From: JAICLV01 sp036380925
GTDB taxonomy: Bacteria > Actinomycetota > Actinomycetes > Acidothermales > Acidothermaceae
DNA: 20,296 bases
Assembly: GCA_036380925.1 (NCBI GenBank)
Contig: DASVDW010000213.1
Span: 1-20,296 of the forward strand
Reading direction: 5' to 3'
Shown here: one piece after another, positions 1 to 7,372 of the stretch
How positions within the stretch are numbered: the first letter of the stretch is position 1
Layout of the letters: every line of letters starts with the position of its first letter
The notes under the pieces: model-generated
What the model saw: only the letters and a program-made list of their open reading frames with translations
Told to the model about the DNA's origin: nothing
Databases searched by the model: none
Made by a program: the position numbers and the translations under genes

Positions 1-1491
1 TTACTGACCAGCCAACCGCTTCGCGGCGGCCTCGACGTCGCCGATGCCGCCGGCCATGAAGAACGCCTGTTCGGGCAGGTGGTCGAAGTCGCCGTCGCAC
101 AGCCGGCGGAACGACTCGATCGTCTCTTGCAGCGGCACGAACGAGCCCTTCTGCCCGGTGAACGCCTCCGCGACGAACATGTTCTGCGACAAGAACCGCT
201 CGATGCGGCGGGCCCGGCCGACCAGCACCTTGTCTTCCTCCCCGAGCTCGTCGATGCCGAGGATCGCGATGATGTCCTGCAAGTCCTTGTACCGCTGGAG
301 AATCTGCTTCACCCGGTTGGCGACGTTGAAGTGCTCCTCGCCGATGTACTGCGGGTCGAGGATGCGCGAGGTGGAGTCGAGCGGGTCGACCGCCGGGTAA
401 ATGCCCTTCTCCGAAATCGGCCGCGACAACACCGTGGTGGCGTCGAGGTGGGCGAACGTGGTGTGCGGCGCGGGGTCGGTGATGTCGTCAGCGGGCACGT
501 AAATCGCCTGCAGCGATGTGATGGAGTGGCCACGCGTCGAGGTGATCCGCTCCTGCAGCACGCCCATCTCGTCGGCGAGCGTGGGCTGGTAACCCACCGC
601 CGACGGCATGCGGCCGAGCAGGGTCGACACCTCGGAACCCGCCTGCGTGAACCGGAAGATGTTGTCGATGAACAAAAGCACGTCCTGCTTTTGGACGTCG
701 CGGAAGTACTCCGCCATCGTCAGCGCGGCGAGCGCGACCCGAAGCCGGGTGCCCGGCGGCTCGTCCATCTGGCCAAACACCAACGCGGTGTCGTTGATGA
801 CCCCTGACTCGGTCATCTCCAGGAAGAGGTCGTTGCCCTCGCGGGTGCGCTCGCCGACGCCGGCGAACACCGACACACCGCCGAAGTTCTTCGCGACTCG
901 GGTGATCATCTCCTGGATGAGCACGGTCTTGCCGACGCCCGCGCCACCGAACAGGCCGATCTTTCCACCTCGCACGTAAGGCGTGAGGAGGTCGATGACC
1001 TTGATGCCGGTCTCGAACATCTCGGTCTTGCTCTCGAGCTGGTCGAAGGCGGGCGCCGCGCGGTGAATCGGCCAGCGCTCCTTGACGTCAAGGGTGCTCG
1101 CGTCGACGTCGAGCGACTTGCCCAACGCGTTGAAGACGTGGCCCTTGGTGACGTCGCCGACCGGCACGGAAAGCGGCTGGCCGGTGTCGGTGACCGCCGC
1201 GCCGCGCACCAGGCCGTCGGTGGGTTGCAAGGAGATCGCGCGCACCAGGTTGTCACCGATGTGCTGCGCCACCTCGAGGGTGAGCTGGTGCTTGTTCTCA
1301 CCTTCGACGGCGTCGGCAGTCTCGGCGGACGCGGTGCCGAAGTCGACGTCGACGGTGAGCGCGTTGTAGATCTCGGGCAGGTCGTCGACGCCGAACTCGA
1401 CGTCGACCACCGGGCCGATGACCCGGGCGACGCGGCCCACGCCGGTCTTGCCGCCCTTGCCTGACTGCGCGTTTTCGACTGTTGCGGTCAT
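1..1491 (-). CDS. atpD: F1 ATP synthase catalytic beta subunit
   Basis: This is the catalytic subunit of the F1 head, which makes ATP from ADP and phosphate at the cytoplasmic membrane. The 496-residue protein is complete: ATG at 1491, TAA at positions 3-1. The Walker A loop GGAGVGKT lies at residues 182-189 (Lys188). The catalytic Glu214 is in GERTREGN, and Walker B LLFIDN has Asp276. The C-terminal lever motif reads DELGEED (414-420) instead of the usual DELSEED. The protein is longer than the mycobacterial homologue as I remember it, largely because of an acidic insertion near residues 52-67 in the N-terminal barrel domain. It starts 3 bases after the atpG stop, with a GGGAG ribosome site about 11 bases upstream. 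The epsilon gene atpC, expected next, falls outside the window. Confidence 0.99.
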   Translation of the reverse strand: MTATVENAQSGKGGKTGVGRVARVIGPVVDVEFGVDDLPEIYNALTVDVDFGTASAETADAVEGENKHQLTLEVAQHIGDNLVRAISLQPTDGLVRGAAVTDTGQPLSVPVGDVTKGHVFNALGKSLDVDASTLDVKERWPIHRAAPAFDQLESKTEMFETGIKVIDLLTPYVRGGKIGLFGGAGVGKTVLIQEMITRVAKNFGGVSVFAGVGERTREGNDLFLEMTESGVINDTALVFGQMDEPPGTRLRVALAALTMAEYFRDVQKQDVLLFIDNIFRFTQAGSEVSTLLGRMPSAVGYQPTLADEMGVLQERITSTRGHSITSLQAIYVPADDITDPAPHTTFAHLDATTVLSRPISEKGIYPAVDPLDSTSRILDPQYIGEEHFNVANRVKQILQRYKDLQDIIAILGIDELGEEDKVLVGRARRIERFLSQNMFVAEAFTGQKGSFVPLQETIESFRRLCDGDFDHLPEQAFFMAGGIGDVEAAAKRLAGQ

Positions 1492-1494
1492 CTG

Positions 1495-2397
1495 TTATTC
1501 GCTCCCGCTAGCGGCCAGCGCGTCAGCGCCACCGACGATCTCGCTGATTTCTTGGGTGATCTCTGCCTGGCGGGCGGCGTTCGCCAGCCGGGTGTAGGTC
1601 TTGATGAGTTCCTCCGCGTTGTCGGTCGCCGACTTGCAAGCGCGACGGCGCGCGGCCAACTCCGAAGCGGCGCCTTGCAGCATCGCGTTGTAGACGCGGG
1701 TGACGACATAGCGCGGCAGCAGCGCGTCGAGCACGCCCTCCGCGCTGGGCTCGAAGTCATACGACGGGAACGCGCCGCCTTCGGGCAGCTCGGTGGTCTC
1801 CTCGACCTCGAGCGGCAAAATGCGCTGAATCACCGGCGCCTGGGTGAGCATCGAGACGAACTGCGTGTAGACCACGTGAATCTCGTCAACTCCGCCCTCC
1901 TCGGTGGGCGTGTTGAACGCGTCGATCATCGTGTCGGCGACTTCTTTGGCGTTGAGGAAAGTCGGGCTTTCCGAGAAGCCGCTCCACTCCCCCGCGATCT
2001 CGCGCTGACGGAAACGGTAGTAGGCGATGCCCTTGCGGCCGACGATGTACGGCCGCACCTCGTGGCCGGTCTCGCGCAGGTGCGCGCTGATCGACTCGCC
2101 CTCGCGCAAGACGTTCGAGCTGTACGCGCCCGCCAGGCCGCGGTCGCTGGTGATCAGCAGCACGGCGGCCCGCGTCGACGTGTCCTTCCTCGTCAAGAGC
2201 GGGTGGTCGAGATCCGACGAGCTGGCCGCCGCCGACACCGCGCGGGTGATCGCCTGCGCGTACGGCGTCGAGGCGGCGACCCGCTGCTGTGCCTTGACGA
2301 TGCGCGACGCGGCGATGAGCTCCATGGCGCGAGTGATCTTCGCCGTGGCGCGCACCGATCGGATCCGTCGCCGGTAGACGCGGAGCTGAGCTCCCAT
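1495..2397 (-). CDS. atpG: F1 ATP synthase gamma subunit (central shaft)
   Basis: Gamma is the rotating coiled-coil shaft that couples the c-ring to the three catalytic beta sites. The 300-residue product shows the two conserved terminal helices. The N-terminal one reads RRIRSVRATAKITRAMELIA (about 10-29); the C-terminal one includes ATDNAEELIKTYTRLANAAR followed by QAEITQEISEIVGGADAL. ATG at 2397 is preceded by GGGGAG about 10 bases upstream and lies 15 bases after atpA. Between the AFNTPTEEGG segment and VDEIHVV there are only about five residues more than in E. coli by eye. The long extra loop known in mycobacterial gamma is therefore not clearly present. It ends with TAA at 1497-1495, three bases before atpD. 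Confidence 0.98.
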   Translation of the reverse strand: MGAQLRVYRRRIRSVRATAKITRAMELIAASRIVKAQQRVAASTPYAQAITRAVSAAASSSDLDHPLLTRKDTSTRAAVLLITSDRGLAGAYSSNVLREGESISAHLRETGHEVRPYIVGRKGIAYYRFRQREIAGEWSGFSESPTFLNAKEVADTMIDAFNTPTEEGGVDEIHVVYTQFVSMLTQAPVIQRILPLEVEETTELPEGGAFPSYDFEPSAEGVLDALLPRYVVTRVYNAMLQGAASELAARRRACKSATDNAEELIKTYTRLANAARQAEITQEISEIVGGADALAASGSE

Positions 2398-2412
2398 GTT
2401 CTGGCCGCTCCC

Positions 2413-4071
2413 CTACTTCTTCGCGGTCGGCGGGATGTGCTTTCGCACCTTGTCGGTTTGCATGATCGACTCGTCGAGGGGCTCCGCCTCCTCGCGGCCC
2501 ACGAGCGACTTGCCCTCGTGGGTCTGGAAGCCCTTCTTGAACGCCGCGATCGCCTGCTGCAACGCCTCGACCGTCTCGTCGGAGAGCTGCCCGGTCTGCG
2601 CGATGGCGTCGAGGATGCCGGGGTGCGAAAGCCGAACGTTCTCAAGGAACTCGGCCTCGAACCGGCGGATGTCGGGCACCGGGACGTCGTCGAGCTGGCC
2701 GGTGGTGCCGGCCCAGATCGACACGACCTCTTGCTCCATCGGGAACGGCGAGTACTGCGGCTGCTTCAGCAGCTCGACCAACCGCGACCCGCGGTCGATC
2801 TGCGCCCGCGACGCGGCGTCGAGGTCGGAGCCGAACGCGGCGAACGCCTCGAGCTCGCGGTACTGCGCGAGATCGAGCCGCAACCGGCCGGCGACCGCGC
2901 GCATCGCCTTGACCTGCGCGCTGCCGCCGACTCGCGAGACCGAGATGCCGACGTTGATGGCCGGCCGCACGCCCGAGTTGAACAGGTCGGTCTCCAGGAA
3001 GATCTGGCCGTCGGTGATGGAGATGACGTTGGTCGGGATGTACGCCGAGACGTCGTGGCCCTTGGTCTCGATGATCGGCAGCCCGGTCATCGAGCCGCCT
3101 CCGAGCTCGTCGGACAGCTTCGCGCAACGCTCCAGCAACCGCGAGTGCAAGTAGAAAACGTCGCCGGGGTAGGCCTCACGGCCCGGCGGACGACGCAGCA
3201 ACAGCGACACCGTGCGGTAGGCCTCGGCCTGCTTCGACAAGTCGTCGAAGATGATGAGCACGTGCTGGCCCTGGTACATCCAGTGCTGGCCGATCGCCGA
3301 ACCGGTGTAGGGCGCGAGGTATTTGAAGCCCGCGGCGTCGGACGCCGGCGCCGCGACGATGGTGGTGTAGGCCATCGCGCCGGCCTCCTCTAGCGCGCCT
3401 TGCACACCGCGGATCGTGGAGCCCTTCTGGCCGACCGCGACATAGATGCACTTGACCTGCTTCTTCGGGTCGCCGCTCTCCCAGTTCGCCTTCTGGTTGA
3501 TGATCGTGTCGATCGCGACCGCGGTCTTGCCGGTCTGCCGGTCACCGATGATGAGCTGCCGCTGACCGCGCCCGATGGCGGTCATCGCGTCGATGGCCTT
3601 GATGCCGGTCTGCAGCGGCTCCTTCACCGGCTGCCGCTGCACAACGGTCGGCGCCTGCAGCTCGAGCGCACGGCGGCCTTCGGCGGCGATCTCGCCAAGC
3701 CCGTCGACCGGCTCACCGAGCGGGTTGACGACGCGGCCGAGGAAGCCGTCACCGACCGGCACCGACAAAATCTCTCCGGTGCGCTTGACGACCTGACCTT
3801 CTTCGATGCCGGCGAAGGGACCGAGGACGACCGCGCCGATCTCGCGCACGTCGAGGTTCAGCGCGATGCCGAGTGTGCCGTCTTCGAACCGAAGCAGCTC
3901 GTTGGCCATCGTCGACGGCAAACCCTCGATTCGCGCGATGCCGTCGCCGGCCTCCGTCACCCGGCCGACCTCTTCGCGAGACGCCAGGTCAGGGGTGTAC
4001 GACGCGACGAAGCGCTCCAGGGCGTCCCGGATCTCCTCCGGGCGGATCGTCAACTCTGACATCGGGGCCAT
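2413..4071 (-). CDS. atpA: F1 ATP synthase alpha subunit
   Basis: Alpha is the regulatory nucleotide-binding subunit that alternates with beta in the F1 head. It has 552 residues. The Walker A loop GDRQTGKT is at 176-183 (Lys182) and the arginine finger is Arg380 in ISVSRVGG. I took ATG at 4071 as the start because a weak GGAA lies just upstream; a second in-frame ATG at 4062 would shorten it by three residues. After the conserved AFKKGF (510-515) the protein continues for about 37 residues, ending in a lysine pair. E. coli alpha lacks such a tail, but mycobacterial alpha has a similar one, where it is reported to suppress ATP hydrolysis. A 49-base AT-richer gap separates it from atpH. Confidence 0.98.
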   Translation of the reverse strand: MAPMSELTIRPEEIRDALERFVASYTPDLASREEVGRVTEAGDGIARIEGLPSTMANELLRFEDGTLGIALNLDVREIGAVVLGPFAGIEEGQVVKRTGEILSVPVGDGFLGRVVNPLGEPVDGLGEIAAEGRRALELQAPTVVQRQPVKEPLQTGIKAIDAMTAIGRGQRQLIIGDRQTGKTAVAIDTIINQKANWESGDPKKQVKCIYVAVGQKGSTIRGVQGALEEAGAMAYTTIVAAPASDAAGFKYLAPYTGSAIGQHWMYQGQHVLIIFDDLSKQAEAYRTVSLLLRRPPGREAYPGDVFYLHSRLLERCAKLSDELGGGSMTGLPIIETKGHDVSAYIPTNVISITDGQIFLETDLFNSGVRPAINVGISVSRVGGSAQVKAMRAVAGRLRLDLAQYRELEAFAAFGSDLDAASRAQIDRGSRLVELLKQPQYSPFPMEQEVVSIWAGTTGQLDDVPVPDIRRFEAEFLENVRLSHPGILDAIAQTGQLSDETVEALQQAIAAFKKGFQTHEGKSLVGREEAEPLDESIMQTDKVRKHIPPTAKK

Positions 4072-4120
4072 CAGTTCCGTTCTCGTTTGTTTTTAAGGAA
4101 ATCCACGTTACTTAAGCCGG
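4072..4120 (-). other. AT-richer spacer between atpH and atpA
   Basis: This 49-base spacer is visibly richer in A and T than the genes around it. On the coding strand it contains CTTAAG and then CCTTAAAAAC before the weak GGAA upstream of atpA. No convincing -35/-10 pair or T-tailed hairpin is visible. An unstructured translation-initiation region or an RNA processing site for the neighbouring cistrons is possible, but only inferred. Confidence 0.4.
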
Positions 4121-4966
4121 CTACCTGAGGCGTTGCCGCGCCTGCGCGAGCCGACCCGCCACCGATCCGTCGATGACCTCGTCACCGACTTGGACGACGA
4201 GGCCGCCGATGACCTGCGGGTCGAGTTCGATCTGCAGGTGGACGTCATGGCCGTACAGGTTGGCGAGGGCGGCGCGCAATCGGGACCGCTCGTCGTCGGT
4301 CAACGCGACCGCCGTGGTGACCCGCGCCACGGATCGCTGCCGCCGCCGAGCCGCGATCTCGCCGTATTGCGCGAGCCCTTCCTCCGGCGTCCGGCCGCGT
4401 GGGTGGGAGGCGAGACGGACGACGAGGGCGAGCGTCGCGGGCGTCGCCTTGTCAGCCAGCAAAGCCTCGACCAGGGAGATCTTGTTCTGCGCGGGCAGGT
4501 TGCGGTCGGCGAGGGCGTCACGCAACGCCGGCCTGCTCTCGACGATGCGGGCGAACCGAAACAGCTCGTCTTCCACCTCGTCGGACTGCGCGGCGCGTGC
4601 GCGGTCCGCGCCGATCAGCCGGGCGAGCACCGCGAGTTGTTCGGTGGCGTCGCCGAGGTCGCGCATCCGCGACCAGCGCGAGCTGACGAGTTCGCGCACG
4701 ACCTGCAGCGTGGCGGCGTTCACTCGCGACGCGAGCACCGCCTCGATCAGCCCGGCTTTGCGGGCGGCGTCGATCGCGGGGTCGGTGAGCGCGCGTCGCA
4801 GGCCCACCTGCTCGTCGAGCAACGTGACGACCGCGAACAGCTCCTCGCTGAGCGCGGCCGAGTCGGCTGCGGACGCGGTCTCCAGCAGTTCCTCGACCTG
4901 CCGCCAAGCCTGCGCCAGCGCGTCGCGGCTGGCGCCCTGCATCACGGTGGCGGTTGTCACGCTCAC
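4121..4966 (-). CDS. atpH: F1 ATP synthase delta subunit, long actinobacterial type
   Basis: Delta (the bacterial OSCP) ties the top of F1 to the b stalk. At 281 residues it is about 100 longer than E. coli delta. The C-terminal part is typical: RVTTAVALTDDERSRL (about 215-230), then GGLVVQVGDEVIDGSVAGRL (254-273). Residues 41-96 and 133-188 align with each other by eye (EELF..., then LIEAVLAS against DELF..., then LVEALLAD), so the extra length looks like a duplicated N-terminal helical domain. The start is GTG at 4966, overlapping the atpF stop in a GTGA, with GGAG five bases upstream. In Mycobacterium the b and delta parts are fused into one protein; here they are separate genes. It ends with TAG at 4123-4121. 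Confidence 0.96.
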   Translation of the reverse strand: MSVTTATVMQGASRDALAQAWRQVEELLETASAADSAALSEELFAVVTLLDEQVGLRRALTDPAIDAARKAGLIEAVLASRVNAATLQVVRELVSSRWSRMRDLGDATEQLAVLARLIGADRARAAQSDEVEDELFRFARIVESRPALRDALADRNLPAQNKISLVEALLADKATPATLALVVRLASHPRGRTPEEGLAQYGEIAARRRQRSVARVTTAVALTDDERSRLRAALANLYGHDVHLQIELDPQVIGGLVVQVGDEVIDGSVAGRLAQARQRLR

Positions 4967-5544
4967 TCGGCTCCGACCGGGATCTTGCTGTCGGGGCGGC
5001 CCTGGCCGCCGTTGTCGCCGGCGTCAGCCTCGCGCGACTCCAGGTCGGTCAAGAAGCGCTCGACGACGCGCCGCTGGCGCGCCTCATCGGTCAACGCCTC
5101 GCCGACGATGCGGCCGGCCAGCTCCACGGCGAGGGTGCCCACCTCGGCCCGCAGGGCGGCCACCGTCCGAGCGCGCTCGGCTTCGATCTGCGCCTGCGCG
5201 GCCTTGGTGATGCGGTCGGCCTCGGCCTGCGCCTGGGCGCGCAGATCGGCGATGATGCGTTGGCCCTGCTCGTGGGCCTCCTCGCGCTGACGCGCGGCGT
5301 CGGCCCGCGCCGCGGCGATTTGCTCGCGGTACTCGGCCTCGGCGGCCTGCAGTTTCGCCCGCGCTTCCTCGGCCTCTTGGAACTGCTGGCGAATCGCCTC
5401 CTGGCGAGCGGCCAGCTGGCTGTTCACCCAAGGGACGATCCACTTCGCGATCGCGCCGAGGATGATCAAGAAAACGATCAGCTCGACGATAAACGTCGCG
5501 TTGGGAACGAGGAAGTTCGACTCAGCGGAAACGGTCGGTGGCAC
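4963..5544 (-). CDS. atpF: F0 ATP synthase b subunit (peripheral stalk)
   Basis: The b subunit forms the peripheral stator stalk that keeps F1 from rotating with the c-ring. The 193-residue protein has a single membrane segment near residues 18-36 (FIVELIVFLIILGAIAKWIV). A long charged alanine/glutamate/arginine-rich coiled coil follows, from about 42 to 165. The start is GTG at 5544, with GGAG seven bases upstream, and only 14 bases separate it from atpE. Its TGA overlaps the atpH GTG by four bases (GTGA), suggesting coupled translation. The length is normal for a stand-alone b subunit. It is neither the mycobacterial b-delta fusion nor an obvious b-prime; I see only one b gene. Confidence 0.97.
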   Translation of the reverse strand: MPPTVSAESNFLVPNATFIVELIVFLIILGAIAKWIVPWVNSQLAARQEAIRQQFQEAEEARAKLQAAEAEYREQIAAARADAARQREEAHEQGQRIIADLRAQAQAEADRITKAAQAQIEAERARTVAALRAEVGTLAVELAGRIVGEALTDEARQRRVVERFLTDLESREADAGDNGGQGRPDSKIPVGAE

Positions 5545-5558
5545 TCGAGAACTCCGAA

Positions 5559-5822
5559 CTACTTGCCGAGCACGAAGACGAACATGGCCATGAAGGCCAA
5601 GTTGATGAAGTACATCGCCTCGACCAGACCGACCGTCAAGAAGAAGATCGGCATCAGCCGCGGCTGCGACTCCGGCTGGCGGGCGACGCCGGCGATGGTC
5701 GAGCTACCGGCCAAACCGTCGCCGATGGCAGCGCCGATGGCGCCGCCGCCAAGGGCGAGGCCACCGCCGATGAAGGCACCGGCTGTCTTGATGGCACTGT
5801 CGAGGGCTGCGTCGGCGGCCAT
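5559..5822 (-). CDS. atpE: F0 ATP synthase c subunit (c-ring)
   Basis: This is the proteolipid of the rotating c-ring, which carries protons through the membrane. The 87-residue hairpin has helix 1 at about 12-45, with the glycine-rich GGGLALGGGAIGAAIGDG. The polar loop is ARQPESQPRL (47-56), and helix 2 runs from 57 to 86. The proton-carrying carboxylate is Glu68 in GLVEAMYFINL. The residues that mark sodium-type rings (Gln in helix 1, Ser-Thr after the Glu) are absent, so protons are the likely ion. The sequence is close to mycobacterial AtpE; Asp35 matches M. tuberculosis Asp28. Met70 sits where M. tuberculosis has Ala63. The ATG at 5822 has a strong AGGAG site upstream, which suits the many copies needed. 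Confidence 0.98.
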   Translation of the reverse strand: MAADAALDSAIKTAGAFIGGGLALGGGAIGAAIGDGLAGSSTIAGVARQPESQPRLMPIFFLTVGLVEAMYFINLAFMAMFVFVLGK

Positions 5823-5900
5823 TTCTCTCCTGTCTGTCCTGCTCGGATCGGTTGTCGCTCGTAAGCGGGCTGTCGTTGTTGAGTGGGTTCGGTTCTTGGA
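5823..5900 (-). promoter_or_regulatory. atpB-atpE spacer with strong atpE ribosome site
   Basis: This is a 78-base gap. Its coding-strand sequence ends in AGGACAGACAGGAGAGAA just before the atpE ATG, giving a purine-rich initiation region. The c subunit is needed in many copies per complex, and in E. coli the region before atpE is known to boost translation. A similar role is inferred here. No terminator-like hairpin is visible in the gap. Confidence 0.45.
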
Positions 5901-6692
5901 TCAGTGGTGCGCGGGTTGCGGGGCTCCGGGGCCCGAATCGCTTGCGGCGTCCGGGCCGTGGTCTTCGATCGTCGAGGCGAAGCCGAAGTACAAGATGGTA
6001 AGCAGAGCGAAAATGAACGCCTGGATCACACCCACCGCGGCGTCGACGACCTTCCACAGGCCCTGCGGGAGCCAGGAGAGGAAGACCGGCATCAGCGCGA
6101 GCAGCGACACCATGATCGCGCCGGAGATCAGGTTGCCGAAGAGTCGAAGCGCGAGCGTGAACGGCTTCACCGCCTCCTCGATCACGTTGATCGGAAAGAG
6201 CACGGCGTAGGGCTGGAAGAAGTGCCTGACGTAGTGCTTCGGCCCCCGCCTGCGGATGCTCATGATGTGCATCGGAACGATGACGGCGAACGCCATCGCC
6301 AAGGCAAGGTTGATGTCGGCCGTCGGCGCCGGCAGTCGCTCCGGGTGGCCGCTTGGGATCAGCCCGATCCAGTTGCACAGCAAGATGTAGAGGAAAAGCG
6401 TCACAGCCATCGGCACGACGTACGGCGCGACCTTGATCCCCATGGTCTCGTCGACCTGCTTGTTGACCGCCTGGACGACGCCTTCGAACATCAGCTGAAG
6501 CTTGCTCGGCACGCCGGTCGCCTTGGCCTTCGCCCGCATGTAAAACGCAAGCCCGAGCAACACCGCGCCCGCGATCAGGCTGGTGAGGATCGTGTCCCAG
6601 TTCAAGGTGAGGCCGAACACCTTCACCGTCTCGTGGACGCCGACCTCGATGTTCGCGGCGACGACGTGCGGTCCGGACGCGTGCGCGGTCAT
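5901..6692 (-). CDS. atpB: F0 ATP synthase a subunit (proton channel)
   Basis: Subunit a forms the two proton half-channels against the c-ring. The 263-residue protein has several hydrophobic helices. The essential arginine is Arg183 in PFTLALRLFGNL (177-188). The last helix, GVIQAFIFALLTILYF (221-236), carries the conserved Gln224. The C-terminus is a short hydrophilic tail ending in two histidines. ATG at 6692 overlaps the stop of the AtpI-like gene (ATGA), and an AAGG lies just upstream, so the two genes are translationally coupled. The length and helix pattern are normal for the family. Confidence 0.98.
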   Translation of the reverse strand: MTAHASGPHVVAANIEVGVHETVKVFGLTLNWDTILTSLIAGAVLLGLAFYMRAKAKATGVPSKLQLMFEGVVQAVNKQVDETMGIKVAPYVVPMAVTLFLYILLCNWIGLIPSGHPERLPAPTADINLALAMAFAVIVPMHIMSIRRRGPKHYVRHFFQPYAVLFPINVIEEAVKPFTLALRLFGNLISGAIMVSLLALMPVFLSWLPQGLWKVVDAAVGVIQAFIFALLTILYFGFASTIEDHGPDAASDSGPGAPQPAHH

Positions 6693-7084
6693 GCCTTACG
6701 GAACTCCTTCAGTGCCGGCAAGCTGGTCGCCAGCGCGGCGAGCAGGTGGAAGACGGCGAGGCCGGCGAGCACCGCGATGCCTTCGGGCCGAAACGCGATC
6801 ACGAACACAACCGCGATCAGCGAGATGTAGGCCAACCGGCGAAGCGACGCCATCGCGAACTTCTTGCGGTCCGGGTCGCCGGTCTCGGTGTGCTTGAGGA
6901 TCGACCGTACGGTCATCACGTTGTTCAGGGCGCCAAGGAACAACCCGACCAAGAACAGCGCTCCGACGGCCGGGTGGCCCAGCAGCGAGCCGACGGATAG
7001 CACGACGCCACCGAGCACCAGCGCGATCACGAACACGCGTCGCGGCGTGCCGACGGGCACCATAAGCGGGCCGTTCGCTGACAC
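6689..7084 (-). CDS. atpI: AtpI-like small membrane protein of the ATP synthase operon
   Basis: This 131-residue protein has about four membrane helices (roughly 15-33, 38-57, 84-99 and 102-122). A charged loop lies in the middle (HTETGDPDRKKF, 65-76). The position directly before atpB and the GLFLGALNNVMTVRSI segment fit the ATP synthase subunit I family; the gene at this place in M. tuberculosis is Rv1303. AtpI proteins are reported to help c-ring assembly in some bacteria but are usually not essential. I chose GTG at 7084 because TAGGAG lies nine bases upstream; an in-frame ATG at residue 8 has no comparable site. Its TGA overlaps the atpB start. Confidence 0.8.
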   Translation of the reverse strand: MSANGPLMVPVGTPRRVFVIALVLGGVVLSVGSLLGHPAVGALFLVGLFLGALNNVMTVRSILKHTETGDPDRKKFAMASLRRLAYISLIAVVFVIAFRPEGIAVLAGLAVFHLLAALATSLPALKEFRKA

Positions 7085-7147
7085 TGTGTGCGGCTCCTAG
7101 CGCGATCGTTGCGTTCGGTGTGTGTGGTTGGCGATATGTAGGTGTGG

Positions 7148-7372
7148 CTAACGGGTGTCGGAGAAGTACTTGCGGATTTGGAACCAGCTGGCGGTCACAC
7201 CGGTGGCGATCCCGACCATCAACCCCACGAGGGTGAGCGTCGGGAACGTGCCGATCCGACCATCGACGAACCAACCGATCCCTAGACCGAGCAACAGCGA
7301 CCCGAGATTCAAGGCGCCGAGACCGACTAGGGCGTAGAGATTGAGTTCTGGCCTCCCACGATCCGCTGTCAT
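7148..7372 (-). CDS. AtpZ/AtpI-family small membrane protein
   Basis: This is a 74-residue protein with two membrane helices (about 12-36 and 43-64). It shows the pattern typical of the AtpZ family: GLGIGWFVD (29-37), then GTFP (41-44), then glycines at 50, 54 and 58. AtpZ-type proteins are often encoded at the head of atp operons. In alkaliphilic Bacillus, AtpZ and AtpI have been linked to magnesium supply and assembly; the role here is inferred. The start is ATG at 7372; the upstream sequence has only weak ribosome-site matches. It is the first gene after the putative atp promoter and precedes the AtpI-like gene by 63 bases. Confidence 0.8.
   Translation of the reverse strand: MTADRGRPELNLYALVGLGALNLGSLLLGLGIGWFVDGRIGTFPTLTLVGLMVGIATGVTASWFQIRKYFSDTR

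Noticed and set aside
1552..3393. 613-codon open frame on the plus strand
   Set aside because: It runs antisense across atpG and atpA. Its composition is a typical GC-rich shadow and there is no ribosome site or domain to support it.
4954..6210. 418-codon open frame on the plus strand
   Set aside because: It is antisense to atpF, atpE and atpB and crosses three real genes; no recognisable domain.
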